Assembly (NCBI GenBank): GCA_029259595.1
Contig: JAJDEW010000053.1
Span: forward strand, 1-32,159
Direction: 5' to 3'
Length of the DNA stretch: 32,159 nucleotides
DNA from: Planctomycetota bacterium
GTDB taxonomy: Bacteria; Planctomycetota; UBA1135; GCA-002686595
The first letter of the stretch is position 1, and each line of letters starts with the position of its first letter. This document shows positions 16,768 to 24,780 of the stretch, piece by piece. A program made the position numbers and the translations under genes. The notes below the pieces were generated by a model. That model saw only the letters and a list, made by a program, of their open reading frames with translations, was not told the origin of the DNA and did no database searches.

Positions 16768-17775
16768 ATGCAACACACGCTCCAGCTCGCCCTCCTCGCA
16801 GCCTTCGCTCTGTCGCCTTGGGCGCCCGTCGCCAGCGCTCGTCCCCAGGGCGGTGTCGACCTGCTCGTGGAAGCCTTCGGTGGTGTCGCCTTCGGGGATA
16901 CCGTCGCCGAGGTGACGGCCAAGCTCGAGGGGCTAGGCGACGAGCTCGTGCGCCATGACGTCGAACCGCCCTCGCTGCCGTTGGCGCGCGCGACCCAGAC
17001 GCACCTCATCGCGCTCGGCCTGTCGACGGCCGGCGTCGACGAGGTGGCGTTCACGTTCGGCGACGACGCGCTGGTCCTGGTCGAGGCCCGCGGTGGCGCG
17101 GTCGACGGTCTGCTGATCGCCTTCGAGGATCAGGAGCCGTCGAAGATCCAGGGCTACCGGGCCTGGTTCTCGGCCGGAGTGGTGGCCCACGACGAGCGCG
17201 ACGCCGTGTGGATCCTGGGGCCCGCCGCCCTGCACGTGAACCTCTTCCAGTGGGAGAACCCCGACCTCCCCTCGGTCGCCGGACCGCAGGCGACCTACGC
17301 GCGTTCGGCGGCGGTACCGGCCCTGCTCGAGTTCGGCGCATCGCTCGAGACCCTGTTGCCGCGCATCGAGCAGGCGGCGTCCTGCTGGGACCGCCTGGAG
17401 ATCCGGCCTCCGTTCCTTCCGACGCGTCCGCAAACGCAGCTTCAACTGGACTGCTTCGGTGTGGTCTACGCCGGCTTCCCGCGCAAGATCGAGGCGATCT
17501 TCGGCGACGACCGGCTGCAGATGGCCTGGATCCTCACGGGCGCGCCCGAGCAGGAGCGCGTCCGGCGGGAGCTCGTGCGCGCCTTCGGTGAGCCGCACTT
17601 CGTCTCGAAGCAGTGGGAGGCCTTCGACGACTGGCGCGTCGCGCTGCGCAAGGACAAGCCCGAGGTTCTGCTGCTCGCCGACGAGCTCGTACCGCTCTAC
17701 CGCCCCGAGATCGAGTCTTCGGCCGACCCGCAACCGGCGGGCGCGAACGACCCGAAGGACGAGAGCTCGCGCTGA
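16768..17775 (+). CDS. Exported hypothetical protein, 335 residues
   Basis: A protein with a clear signal peptide (residues 1-24, LQLALLAAFALSPWAPVASA) and a mature chain of about 310 residues that I do not recognise. The sequence is acidic and strand-rich, with an apparent internal two-fold pattern: FGGVAFGDTVAEVTAKLEGLGDE near the N-terminus and CFGVVYAGFPRKIEAIFGDDRLQ near residue 235. Both resemble the 'GV.fG.s..ev...lg' pattern of small lipoprotein domains. The C-terminus is a hydrophilic tail (PQPAGANDPKDESSR). The start is at ATG 16768, directly at the signal peptide; an in-frame ATG at 16693 would add a Pro/Arg-rich leader of 25 residues. It lies 137 bases after rtcB on the same strand. 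Confidence 0.75.
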   Translation: MQHTLQLALLAAFALSPWAPVASARPQGGVDLLVEAFGGVAFGDTVAEVTAKLEGLGDELVRHDVEPPSLPLARATQTHLIALGLSTAGVDEVAFTFGDDALVLVEARGGAVDGLLIAFEDQEPSKIQGYRAWFSAGVVAHDERDAVWILGPAALHVNLFQWENPDLPSVAGPQATYARSAAVPALLEFGASLETLLPRIEQAASCWDRLEIRPPFLPTRPQTQLQLDCFGVVYAGFPRKIEAIFGDDRLQMAWILTGAPEQERVRRELVRAFGEPHFVSKQWEAFDDWRVALRKDKPEVLLLADELVPLYRPEIESSADPQPAGANDPKDESSR

Positions 17776-17810
17776 GCGCTCGAACGAGCGGCACGAGCGA
17801 CTGGCGCGGA

Positions 17811-17881
17811 ACTCCGGACAGCCCCATGAGCAGGGCCGATCAAGTTCGAATCGCATGGGGGCTTTTCGATCATTCCGGAGT
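17811..17881 (+). terminator. Nested inverted-repeat element, probable intrinsic terminator
   Basis: Three nested inverted repeats lie 36 bases after the gene ending at 17775: an outer ACTCCGGA/TCCGGAGT pair (17811-17818, 17874-17881), a middle AGCCCCATG/CATGGGGGCT pair (17820-17828, 17854-17863, one bulged G) and an inner CGAT/ATCG pair (17837-17840, 17850-17853). TTTT at 17863-17866 follows the middle stem. The middle stem plus T-run fits an intrinsic terminator; the outer pair is unexplained. Confidence 0.5.
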
Positions 17882-18182
17882 CAGGAGCAAGCCGTGGGAC
17901 CCCTTCCTCCTTCCGTCGTAGTGGGCACTGCCGCTCTTCATCTCGACTCGATCTGGAAGCAAACGAGCCGGACCTGGCCGATGACCGACCTGCGTCGCGT
18001 CTTGGCTCTCGGCCGCAAGACCCGCACCGCGACCCCGGCGCATCCGCCCACGACGCGGCACGGACCGCAAACGGGTCGCATCGGCGGGATCCTGACCGTG
18101 GCGGCGCATCCGCGGAGTCGTCGCGCGGCCGCCCGGAGAAATACCGCCTTCCAGACTGCGCAGACGGACAACGGAGCTGCAT
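17882..18182. other. Gene-free stretch upstream of the S33 hydrolase
   Basis: About 300 bases with no convincing coding sequence on either strand. Open frames here are Arg/Pro-rich shadows. No tRNA can be folded although TTCGAATC in the preceding element resembles a T-loop. A GGAG Shine-Dalgarno for the next gene is at the right-hand end. The region probably holds that gene's promoter, but no box stands out. Confidence 0.35.
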
Positions 18183-19667
18183 GTGAATCGATTTCTGACC
18201 TTCGGATTGGGCGTCTTGCTGGGTTCGAGCGGACGCGCGGCTCAGGTCGACGCGCCGACGGCGCCCTCCCCGGAGTCGGACACAAACGGTTCCGAAGAAG
18301 TCTGGGACAGCCTCGAGGAGAGTGACGTCACCTGGCAGGGCCGTACCTTCGCGGCCCGGAAGGGCTTCCTGAGCGTGCCAGCGAATCGCGCGCGCGGGGA
18401 CGAGCTGCAGATCGAGTTTCTCTGGGTCCGCTCTCCTGCCGCGACGCGCGGGATCCCCACCGTCTATCTCCAGGGCGGACCCGGAATGCCGACGATCGAC
18501 ATGGCTCCGGTCATGACGCCCCTGCTGGTTCCCTTGCTCGAGGTGGACGACCTGATCCTCGTCGACCAGCGCGGTTCGGGCCGCTCGCTGCCGGACCTGA
18601 AGTGCGGGCACGCCGTGCGGATGCCGCTGGACGAGCCGGTGGATCGGGCCGGGGTCTCCCGCGCGCTCGCGGATCTCCTGCGCGGATGCAGGGCTCATTT
18701 CGCGGCCGATGGCATCGAGCTCGCCGACTACAACACGCGCGAGAACGCGGACGACGTCGCGGCCCTGGCCGCCGCCCTGGGCCTCGACCACATTCGGCTG
18801 TTCGGATCGAGTTACGGCTCGCACCTGGCCCTGGCGCTCATCGCACGCCATCCCGACCTGGTCGACTCGGCCATCCTGGAGGCCGTTTCACTGCCGGACT
18901 CGATCATCAAGCTGCCCGCTGACTACGAGTTCGTGCTCGCGAGCCTCGAAGCGCGGCTCGCGGGCACGGAGCTCGCCCGCCGCCTGGACGGTGGACTGCG
19001 CCGCGCGCTGAAGCGTTGCCTGGAGCGCGCCGATCTCGAGCCCTATGTCGTCCCGGTGATCGATCCGGACGACGGCCGGTCGGTGAGCCTGCCGATCGGG
19101 AGCTTCGACCTCGTCAACGTCGTCATCGACGGGCTGCGCACGCGGGAGTTCACGCTCCGCTTGCCGGCCCTGGTGGCACGGCTCGACGCCGGGGATGCAA
19201 CGGACTGGGCCCCGCTCGTGCTCGAGCACCGGCGCTGGTCCGCCTGGCCTGTCTCCCATTTCGCCATGCGCGCCGCCTCGGGCCTCGCGAGCGAGCGCCA
19301 CGAGCTCATCCTGGAGCAGGCGCCCGCGAGCACCCTGGGTCACGCTTTGGAGTCGACCTGCTGGTCAGCGCGAGAAGCCCTGGGCGTGGAGGACCTCGGT
19401 CCAGGATTCCGGGCGCTTCCCCGCGTGAACATCCCCGTCCTGGCCTTCAGCGGCAGCCTGGATCCCCAGACGCCACCGAGTGCCGTCGAGCGCCTGCGGC
19501 CCGGGATGCCGAGGCTGGTCCACGTCGTGATCGAGGACGCCTTCCACGCCGACCCCTTCGTCCTGCTGTCGCCGCGGGTCGTCGAGCTCCTGCAGGCCTT
19601 CCTCCGCCGTGTCCCGCTGAAGGACGAGACCCTGGCAGGCCCGCCGCTCGAGTTCGCTGCGTACTGA
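18183..19667 (+). CDS. Exported alpha/beta hydrolase, S33 peptidase type
   Basis: A 494-residue protein starting with GTG at 18183, overlapped by an out-of-frame ATG; GGAG lies 6 nt upstream. A short signal peptide (residues 4-20) is present. The alpha/beta-hydrolase core shows the oxyanion strand LQGGPG (97-101), VDQRGSGRS (128-135), YNTRENADDVAALAAALG (183-200), the nucleophile elbow GSSYG with Ser210, FSGSLDPQTPP with Asp427, and DAFHADPF with His455. This set is that of proline iminopeptidase and tripeptidyl aminopeptidase relatives (peptidase family S33), so cleavage of short peptides outside the cytoplasm is likely. The true substrate is not visible. The triad is intact and the length fits the exported members of the family. 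Confidence 0.88.
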   Translation: MNRFLTFGLGVLLGSSGRAAQVDAPTAPSPESDTNGSEEVWDSLEESDVTWQGRTFAARKGFLSVPANRARGDELQIEFLWVRSPAATRGIPTVYLQGGPGMPTIDMAPVMTPLLVPLLEVDDLILVDQRGSGRSLPDLKCGHAVRMPLDEPVDRAGVSRALADLLRGCRAHFAADGIELADYNTRENADDVAALAAALGLDHIRLFGSSYGSHLALALIARHPDLVDSAILEAVSLPDSIIKLPADYEFVLASLEARLAGTELARRLDGGLRRALKRCLERADLEPYVVPVIDPDDGRSVSLPIGSFDLVNVVIDGLRTREFTLRLPALVARLDAGDATDWAPLVLEHRRWSAWPVSHFAMRAASGLASERHELILEQAPASTLGHALESTCWSAREALGVEDLGPGFRALPRVNIPVLAFSGSLDPQTPPSAVERLRPGMPRLVHVVIEDAFHADPFVLLSPRVVELLQAFLRRVPLKDETLAGPPLEFAAY

Positions 19668-19679
19668 AGCGGGGGGTTC

Positions 19680-19975
19680 CCGGACGCCCTGAACGGCGCA
19701 GCTGGTACGAGACCGACGTCACGCCCGGGGCCAGGACCGTCACGTCCGGTAGCTGTACGTCTTCGCACCCGGCGAGCACCAGGGGTGCCGCTCGGTGGGT
19801 GCCCGGCTCCTCGACGTGAGCGTCCACGTACGGGGCGTCCGGCGCCAGGATGCGGGCCCCGTAGTCAACGGGCACGGGTTCATCGGCACCTCAGTCAGGA
19901 TTCCTTCGGCCGCGAGTGCCAGTATCGTGCGACGCTCCGGGTCCACTCGCACGACATTGTCGTGTTCCCCAACTC
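19680..19975 (-). pseudogene. Possible decayed coding stretch (minus strand, frameshifted)
   Basis: The minus strand of this gap reads like protein in two adjoining frames. One frame gives EHDNVVRVDPERRTILALAAEG followed by ILTEVP. The next gives PVPVDYGARILAPDAPYVDA followed by HVEEPGTHRAAPLVLAGCED and VQLPDVTVLAPGVTSVSYQL. The switch falls near 19870-19885, where the second frame meets a TGA just upstream. Composition is far more protein-like than that of shadow frames elsewhere, with few Arg/Pro runs. No start codon or intact domain is visible and I cannot name the family. Read as a gene relic; an active programmed frameshift is less likely because no full gene surrounds it. Confidence 0.3.
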
Positions 19976-19984
19976 CATGTGTCC

Positions 19985-20263
19985 ATGAACAGCGGCCGTC
20001 ATGTCTTCGTCTCCGGACGCGTTCAGGGCGTCGGATTCCGCTGGACCGCGATCGACCAGGCCAAGTCCCTCGGGCTCGCGGGTTGGGTCCGCAACCTGCC
20101 GGACGGCCGCGTCGAGGCCTGGATCGAGGGCGCGCCCGACGCCGTGGACGCGATGCTCGCCTGGCTCGAGACTGGTCCACAGCTGGCAGAGGTCAGCGGC
20201 CTCGAAGTGCAGCGGGTCGAGCCGGAGCAACTCGACGACTTCATCGCGCGCTACGACGGTTGA
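19985..20263 (+). CDS. acyP: Acylphosphatase
   Basis: A 92-residue protein of the standard acylphosphatase length and fold. It hydrolyses the carboxyl-phosphate bond of small acyl phosphates such as acetyl phosphate or 1,3-bisphosphoglycerate in the cytoplasm. The substrate loop GRVQGVGFRW carries the phosphate-binding Arg19, and GWVRNLPDGRVEAWIEG carries the catalytic Asn37. ATG 19985 is chosen because it places the first strand (RHVFVSGRVQGVGF) at the normal distance; an earlier in-frame ATG at 19916 would add 23 residues from the relic-like upstream region. No Shine-Dalgarno is evident. A GC-rich hairpin at 20265-20291 follows the stop without a T-run. Confidence 0.95.
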   Translation: MNSGRHVFVSGRVQGVGFRWTAIDQAKSLGLAGWVRNLPDGRVEAWIEGAPDAVDAMLAWLETGPQLAEVSGLEVQRVEPEQLDDFIARYDG

Positions 20264-20596
20264 GGCGCCGGGTCGGACGGGCCGGCGGCGCGCGCGGACC
20301 GCGTCGACATCGGGTGGTCGCATGACGCGCAGGGCACGGCGCTCGGGCTGAGTTGCTTCGTCGGCGGCGACCGAGCACGACGCTCACCACCAAAACGAAG
20401 CACCGCGGTCGCCCCTTGGACTTCGTGCCCCTCGACGGATCGGTCTTGGCGCAAGGGACTGGCATCAACCTGAAGAAAAAGTCATCCGGCGCGCTGCTCG
20501 CGTCCGGAAGGCCGGGCCGGCACACGAAAGCCTCGCCGAATCGGCCGTTTCGCCTGCGTTCTCGCGCACCCGCCGGGCCTCCCGGTCGCAGGCATC

Positions 20597-20613
20597 GCAT
20601 CCGAAGCACTTCT
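20597..20613 (-). repeat. 17-base dispersed repeat, copy 1
   Basis: AGAAGTGCTTCGGATGC on the minus strand, identical to the plus-strand copy at 25421-25437. Both copies lie in intergenic DNA, 4.8 kb apart and in inverted orientation, and read (E/K)KCFGC in one frame. Confidence 0.5.
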
Positions 20614-20631
20614 CCATCAGGCTGCTAGAGC

Positions 20632-20637
20632 TAGACT
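20632..20637 (+). promoter_or_regulatory. -10-like box TAGACT before the antiporter
   Basis: GCTAGACT ends 8 nt before the GTG at 20646. It is identical to the eight-base box on the minus strand at 12668-12675. No Shine-Dalgarno is found in the remaining leader. Confidence 0.4.
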
Positions 20638-20645
20638 CACGCCGC

Positions 20646-21836
20646 GTGCACCTCGATCCGATCCTCCCCCTCATTACGGCCATCGCGCTGACGCTGCTCG
20701 TCTCGGGCTTGATCCTCAAGAAGCTGGGACAGCCCTACGTCGTCGGCTACCTCATCGGCGGCGTCGTGATCGGGCCGGATGTCCTCGGGCTCGTGACCGA
20801 CGTCGAGCTGGTCGGGCACCTCGGCGGGCTGGGCGTCGTGCTGCTCCTGTTCTTCGTCGGGATGGAGATCTCGCCGCAGCGACTGCTGTCGAACTGGCGC
20901 GTGGCCGTGCTGGGCACGGGCTTTCAGGTCGCGATCAGCGTGGGCTGCATCTGGGCGCTGGGGAGCTTCCTCGACTGGCCGCTCGCCCGCAGCGTGCTCC
21001 TGGGTTTCGTCATCAGTCTGAGCAGCACGGCGGTCGCGTTGAAGCTCGTCTCGACCGTGCGCGGTGTCTCGCCGGCGCTCGGCGATCAGGTGACGGGCAT
21101 CCTCGTCGCGCAGGACGTGGCGCTGGTTCCGATGCTGCTCGTGCTGGGCTTTCTCGGATCCGATGCGCCGAGCACCTGGATCGTCACGCGGCAGGTCATC
21201 GGGGCGCTGTTCTTCATCTTGATCGTCCTGTGGATCGCGCGGCGCACGGAGATCCGCTTGCCCTTCGTGCGCAAGCTCGGCTCCGACCCCGAGCTGCAGG
21301 TCTTCGGCGGCCTGATCCTGTGCTTCGGCCTCGGCCTCTTGACGGGGGCGTTGGGGCTCTCGACGGCGCTCGGTGCCTTCGTCGGCGGGTTGGTCGTGTC
21401 CTCCGCGCGCGAAACGCACTGGATCAAGGACAGCTTGGAGCCCTTCCGAGTCGTCTTCCTGGCCTTGTTCTTCGTCTCCGTCGGCATGCTGCTCGACCTC
21501 GACTTCGTGTCCGAGCACGCCGGCCTGGTCGCCTTCTTGACCGTCGTCGTCCTCGTCACGAACACCTTCATCAACGCCGGCGTGCTGCGCCTGTTCGGCA
21601 GCGATCGCGCCAGCGCTCTGCTCGGCGGCGCCGTTCTGGCGCAGGTCGGCGAGCTCAGCTACCTGCTCGCCGCCGTCGGCATCCAGGCCGGCATCGTCTC
21701 GGAGTTCGCGTACCAGGTGACGGTCGCGATGATCACGCTCAGCTTGATCCTCAGCCCGGCCTGGCTCCGCATGATCCAGGGCTTCGGAGCGCGCGGAGCC
21801 CAACCCGATCGACCCGCGGCCGCGGGTCCTCCTTGA
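20646..21836 (+). CDS. CPA2-family cation/proton antiporter (KefB-like)
   Basis: A 396-residue integral membrane protein of about 12 helices, matching the Na+/H+ exchanger domain of the CPA2 (KefB/KefC/GerN) family. Family signatures are LKKLGQPYVVGYLIGGVVIGP (25-45), LLLFFVGMEIS (76-86), GFVISLSSTAVALKLV (121-136), the ion-site motif ILVAQDVALVPMLL (about 150-163), LGLSTALGAFVGGLVVS and FFVSVGMLLDL. It should exchange K+ or Na+ for protons across the cytoplasmic membrane. The chain stops after the membrane domain, without the TrkA-N nucleotide-binding domain of KefB/KefC, so glutathione or NAD(H) gating in cis is not expected. The start is GTG at 20646, just ahead of the first helix. It is convergent with the decarboxylase, 13 bases between stop codons. 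Confidence 0.9.
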   Translation: MHLDPILPLITAIALTLLVSGLILKKLGQPYVVGYLIGGVVIGPDVLGLVTDVELVGHLGGLGVVLLLFFVGMEISPQRLLSNWRVAVLGTGFQVAISVGCIWALGSFLDWPLARSVLLGFVISLSSTAVALKLVSTVRGVSPALGDQVTGILVAQDVALVPMLLVLGFLGSDAPSTWIVTRQVIGALFFILIVLWIARRTEIRLPFVRKLGSDPELQVFGGLILCFGLGLLTGALGLSTALGAFVGGLVVSSARETHWIKDSLEPFRVVFLALFFVSVGMLLDLDFVSEHAGLVAFLTVVVLVTNTFINAGVLRLFGSDRASALLGGAVLAQVGELSYLLAAVGIQAGIVSEFAYQVTVAMITLSLILSPAWLRMIQGFGARGAQPDRPAAAGPP

Positions 21837-21849
21837 TCGGAACGCCGGC

Positions 21850-23295
21850 TCAGTCGGCCAGCTCGCGCGCGAGCACCTCGAGCACGGCGTCGATGCGGTC
21901 CTTGTGAGTGCGAAAGCACAGCACGGCCACGCGGATCCAGAACACGCCGTCGATCGTCGTCGTCGAAAGGAAGACGCGACCGTCGTCGAGGATGGCCTGA
22001 AGCAGGCGCTTGTTGGCTTCGGTGGGGTCGGAGCCGTCGCGCGGGACGTGCCGGAAGAGCGCGACGGACAGGTCCGGAGCGGGACCGACTTCGAGCCCCA
22101 GCTCGCGCGCGCGCGCGTGGAAGAGGCGCGCGAGCAGGAGCTTCTCCTCGAGCGCGGCGCGGTAGCGCGCGAGGCCGTGCAGCTGCAGCGGAAGCCACAT
22201 GCGCAGGCCGCGGAAGTGGCGCGTCAATTCGGGCGACAGGTCGGCCGGCGAGGGTTCATCGAGGGCGTCGGTCGCATCCTGGAGGTAGACGCCGCGCAGG
22301 CCGTGGCTCGCGCGCAGGTGCTCGGGATCGCGCACGAGCACCGCACCGGTTCCGTAGGGCAAGAACAGCCCTTTGTGCGGATCGATGACGACGGAGTCGG
22401 CGCGTTCGATGCCGCGGAAGCGAGGGCGCATGTCCTCCAAGAGGAGGAAGGCGCCGCCATAGGCGGCATCGACGTGGAACCACAGGCCCTCTTCGGCCGC
22501 GAGCTCGGCCAGCTCGTCCAGCGGATCGAGCGCGCCCGTGTCCGTCGTGCCCGCCGTCGCGACCAACAGGAACGGTCGCAGGCCGGCCGCGCGATCGGCG
22601 CGGACTTGTTCGCGCAGCGCAGCGACGTCCATCCGGTAGTGCGCGTCCATCGCGACGGTGCGTAGCGGCGCCTCGCCCAACCCGGCGATTCGGATCGACT
22701 TGGCGACGCAGTGGTGAGCTTGCCCGGTGGCGTAGATCACGCTGCGCTCGACCTCGCGCGCGCGCACGTCCTTCGCATCGCGCGCGGCGACGACGGCGAC
22801 CAGGGTCGCGATCGAACCGCCCGAGGTCAGCGTGCCCAGCGCCGTGGACGGAAAGCCGGCGAGACGACAGAGCCAGCGCAGGAGCAAGTTCTCAAGGTGC
22901 ACCGCGCCCGGCCCGGCGTAGTGCACGCCCGAGTAGCGATTCGTCACCGCCGCGATGTAGTCCCCCAGCGCGCCCGGGTAGATGCCGCCACCCGCGATGT
23001 AGCCCAGGTGACCACCGGACGCCGGCTGCAGGCCCGGCCCGTCGATCTCGCGCGTCACGAGACCGAGCAGCCGTTCGAGCTCGACCGGCGCCTCGGGAAT
23101 GCCCAGCGCCAACAACTCGTCGCGCGCCCCGTCTTCGCGCGACCACACCGGCCGCTCGGCGAGCGCGTCCAGGAAACCGTCGGCCCACGCCAGGACGCGC
23201 GCGTTCAACGCACGACGCTCGTCCGGGCTCTCCTCGAGCGTCCGCGACACGGGCTCGAGCTCCGCCAAGCGATCTTCGATCATTGCCGAACCCAT
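21850..23295 (-). CDS. Pyridoxal-phosphate-dependent amino acid decarboxylase
   Basis: A 481-residue group II decarboxylase (fold type I; aromatic-L-amino-acid, glutamate and aspartate decarboxylase family). The PLP site is complete: TSGGSIATL for the phosphate, QAHHCVAKS with the ring-stacking His, HVDAAYGG with Asp276, and VIDPHKGLFLP with the Schiff-base Lys308. Conserved HLGYIAGGGIYPG near residue 95 forms the substrate side. It would convert an amino acid to its amine and CO2, but the sequence does not decide between aromatic and acidic substrates. ATG codons at 23295 and 23283 are both possible starts; neither has a Shine-Dalgarno, and a further extension to 23322 is less likely. The aldolase gene lies 129 bases upstream on the same strand. 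Confidence 0.9.
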   Translation of the reverse strand: MGSAMIEDRLAELEPVSRTLEESPDERRALNARVLAWADGFLDALAERPVWSREDGARDELLALGIPEAPVELERLLGLVTREIDGPGLQPASGGHLGYIAGGGIYPGALGDYIAAVTNRYSGVHYAGPGAVHLENLLLRWLCRLAGFPSTALGTLTSGGSIATLVAVVAARDAKDVRAREVERSVIYATGQAHHCVAKSIRIAGLGEAPLRTVAMDAHYRMDVAALREQVRADRAAGLRPFLLVATAGTTDTGALDPLDELAELAAEEGLWFHVDAAYGGAFLLLEDMRPRFRGIERADSVVIDPHKGLFLPYGTGAVLVRDPEHLRASHGLRGVYLQDATDALDEPSPADLSPELTRHFRGLRMWLPLQLHGLARYRAALEEKLLLARLFHARARELGLEVGPAPDLSVALFRHVPRDGSDPTEANKRLLQAILDDGRVFLSTTTIDGVFWIRVAVLCFRTHKDRIDAVLEVLARELAD

Positions 23296-23424
23296 GACCG
23301 AACCAGGTTCCCGGCCGCACACCCGCCGGGTTTCACCGCTCGACGTACCCGGATAAGGAGTACATCGAGCGGGTCGGGCCCTCTGGACGCGACCGACGCG
23401 CCGGATGACGTGTTCAACGGGCCC

Positions 23425-24315
23425 CTACGTCTTCGAGGCCTGGAAGATGCTCTCGATGGAGAGGTCGAGGGTCTTGTTGAACTCGGCGTCCGACTGTTGG
23501 GCCGAGAGGCCTTCGCTGAGCGCGCGCGAGAAGCTCGCGATCATGCCCTGGTTGCGCGTGAGGCGGGCGTTGGCGTCGTCGCGCGAATAGCCACCCGACA
23601 AGGCCACGACGCGCAGACAGTTCGCGTGCCCGATGCACTCCTTGTAGAAGCCGTCGACCTCGGGCAGCGTGAGCTTCAGCATCACCTGCTGGCCCTTCGC
23701 GAGCTGGCCCAGCTGGCCCAGGATGGCCTCCTTCAGCAGCGTCTCGGCCTCGCGCTTCTGGGGGCTCTTGATGTCGACCTCGGGCTCGATGATCGGAATC
23801 AGGCCGGCCGCGAGGATGCGCTTGCCGACCTCGAACTGCTGGTCGACGACGGCCTTGATCCCGGCCGGGTTCGCGAGCTTGACGACCGAGCGCATCTTCG
23901 TGCCGAAGATCCCGCCCTTCTTCCCGCGCGCCAGGAGCTCGTCGAGTCCCGGCATCGGCTTCATGACCTGCACGCCGTCCTTCTCGTCGGCGAGCCCCTT
24001 GTCCACCTTCAAAAAAGGAACGATCTCCTTCTGACCCCAGAGGTAGTGCGCCGTCGGCTGGCCCGCGATCTCGCGGTCCATGGTCATCTCGAACAGGATC
24101 GCGCCCAGGATGCGGTCGCCGCCGAAGCTCGGACTGGTGATGATGCGCGTGCGCATCTCGTGCACCTTGTCGAACATCTCCTCGTCGCCGGAATAGGCCG
24201 TCTCCGGCACTCCGTAGAGCTTCAGGGCCTTCGGCGTGCTCCCGCCGCTCTGGTCGAGAGCGGCGATGAAGCCATCCTGGGTCGCTACTTTCTGGCGTTG
24301 ATCTTCGAAGGACAT
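23425..24315 (-). CDS. fda: Class I fructose-bisphosphate aldolase
   Basis: A 296-residue enzyme of the bacterial class I aldolase group, the usual length. It cleaves fructose 1,6-bisphosphate to glyceraldehyde 3-phosphate and dihydroxyacetone phosphate through a Schiff base, in glycolysis and gluconeogenesis. Signatures are DGFIAALDQSGGSTPKAL (14-31), RTRIITSPSF and ILGAILFEMTMDREI, VPFLKVDKGL, KLANPAGI, GLIPIIEPEVDI, and QVMLKLTLP with the active-site Lys. The last part has ALSGGYSRDDANARL for phosphate binding. It begins at ATG 24315 with no clear Shine-Dalgarno; a TATCCT box lies about 65 bases upstream. It may be co-transcribed with the decarboxylase downstream, though no metabolic link is obvious. 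Confidence 0.95.
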   Translation of the reverse strand: MSFEDQRQKVATQDGFIAALDQSGGSTPKALKLYGVPETAYSGDEEMFDKVHEMRTRIITSPSFGGDRILGAILFEMTMDREIAGQPTAHYLWGQKEIVPFLKVDKGLADEKDGVQVMKPMPGLDELLARGKKGGIFGTKMRSVVKLANPAGIKAVVDQQFEVGKRILAAGLIPIIEPEVDIKSPQKREAETLLKEAILGQLGQLAKGQQVMLKLTLPEVDGFYKECIGHANCLRVVALSGGYSRDDANARLTRNQGMIASFSRALSEGLSAQQSDAEFNKTLDLSIESIFQASKT

Positions 24316-24435
24316 GGCGCGGGCGAGGGGCTGGAGGATCGGGGGAGGGGCATCACGAGGACCCGTTACGACGAAGGATAGCGTTGCACCGTGCGAGGAT
24401 CACGGCCGGAGCGCGGGCCCGCGCTCGGATACGCC

Positions 24436-24621
24436 TCAAAGCACGGGGAACAGCTTCAAGAGGAAGATCACCGGGGTCAGGATCAGCTCGATCGGCAGCG
24501 TGATGACGTTGACGAAGAGCGAGTCGTCGGCCTCCCAGTACTCGGGGTAGGAGAGCACCCCGCAGGCGCTGCAGGTCAGGAGGACGAGGGCGGCCGCGAG
24601 CGTGTGGAACAGGGCTTTCAT
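24436..24621 (-). CDS. Small lipoprotein-like membrane-associated protein
   Basis: A 61-residue protein starting at ATG 24621. The N-terminus MKALFHTLAAALVLLTCSACG is a signal peptide ending in a lipobox-like LTCSAC; the -3 position is not ideal, so lipidation is uncertain. The mature part is short, with SYPEYWEADDSLFVNVITLP and a second hydrophobic segment IELILTPVIFLLKLFPVL at the C-terminus. The shape (lipid-anchored Cys, short aromatic stretch, hydrophobic 'lP.el..tP' segment) recalls small YceK-type lipoproteins, but the match is weak. It precedes the aldolase gene by 120 bases on the same strand and is divergent from the regulator gene. A longer in-frame extension is Arg/Pro-rich and not favoured. 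Confidence 0.6.
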   Translation of the reverse strand: MKALFHTLAAALVLLTCSACGVLSYPEYWEADDSLFVNVITLPIELILTPVIFLLKLFPVL

Positions 24622-24780
24622 GGAGCGCACCGGGGGGGAGGGGGGAGCGCCGACCAGAGTGCACCTTGCGGGCCGCGAGGGCGACCGCTCCCCCTCCGCG
24701 AGCCTCCGAACAGCTCCAGAATCCCGCTCGGGGCCCGGGCCCACCCGACCCCCTTGCTGACACGGATACGGCCGATTTTC

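Larger units (their letters stand above)
20264..20645. other. 382-base stretch without an assured gene
   Basis: No assured gene. A plus-strand frame from TTG 20353 to 20628 includes the protein-like stretch RGRPLDFVPLDGSVLAQGTG followed by INLKKKSSGALLASGR, but then turns Arg/Pro-rich, so it is at most a relic or a tiny gene. On the minus strand a frame includes MEKCFGCDACDREARRVREN, with a CxxCxxC pattern, starting within the 17-base repeat at 20597-20613. Neither has a convincing ribosome binding site. The antiporter promoter sits at the right-hand edge. Confidence 0.35.

Noticed and set aside
17837..17860. TTCGAATC resembling a tRNA T-loop
   Set aside because: The flanking bases do not pair as a T-stem and no other tRNA arms are present; the nested inverted repeats explain the sequence better.
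17697..18851. Minus-strand open frame of 384 codons across the 17.8-18.2 kb gap
   Set aside because: It crosses the terminator-like element and runs antisense into the S33 hydrolase; composition is Arg/Ser/Pro-rich without a domain, so it does not fill the gap with a gene.
20265..20291. GC-rich hairpin (GCGCCG/CGGCGC) after acylphosphatase as a terminator
   Set aside because: There is no T-run and the loop is long; kept only as a remark.
22711..24381. Long plus-strand open frame opposite the decarboxylase and aldolase
   Set aside because: It spans two well-identified minus-strand genes and the gap between them, and its Arg/His/Gln-rich translation has no recognisable motif.
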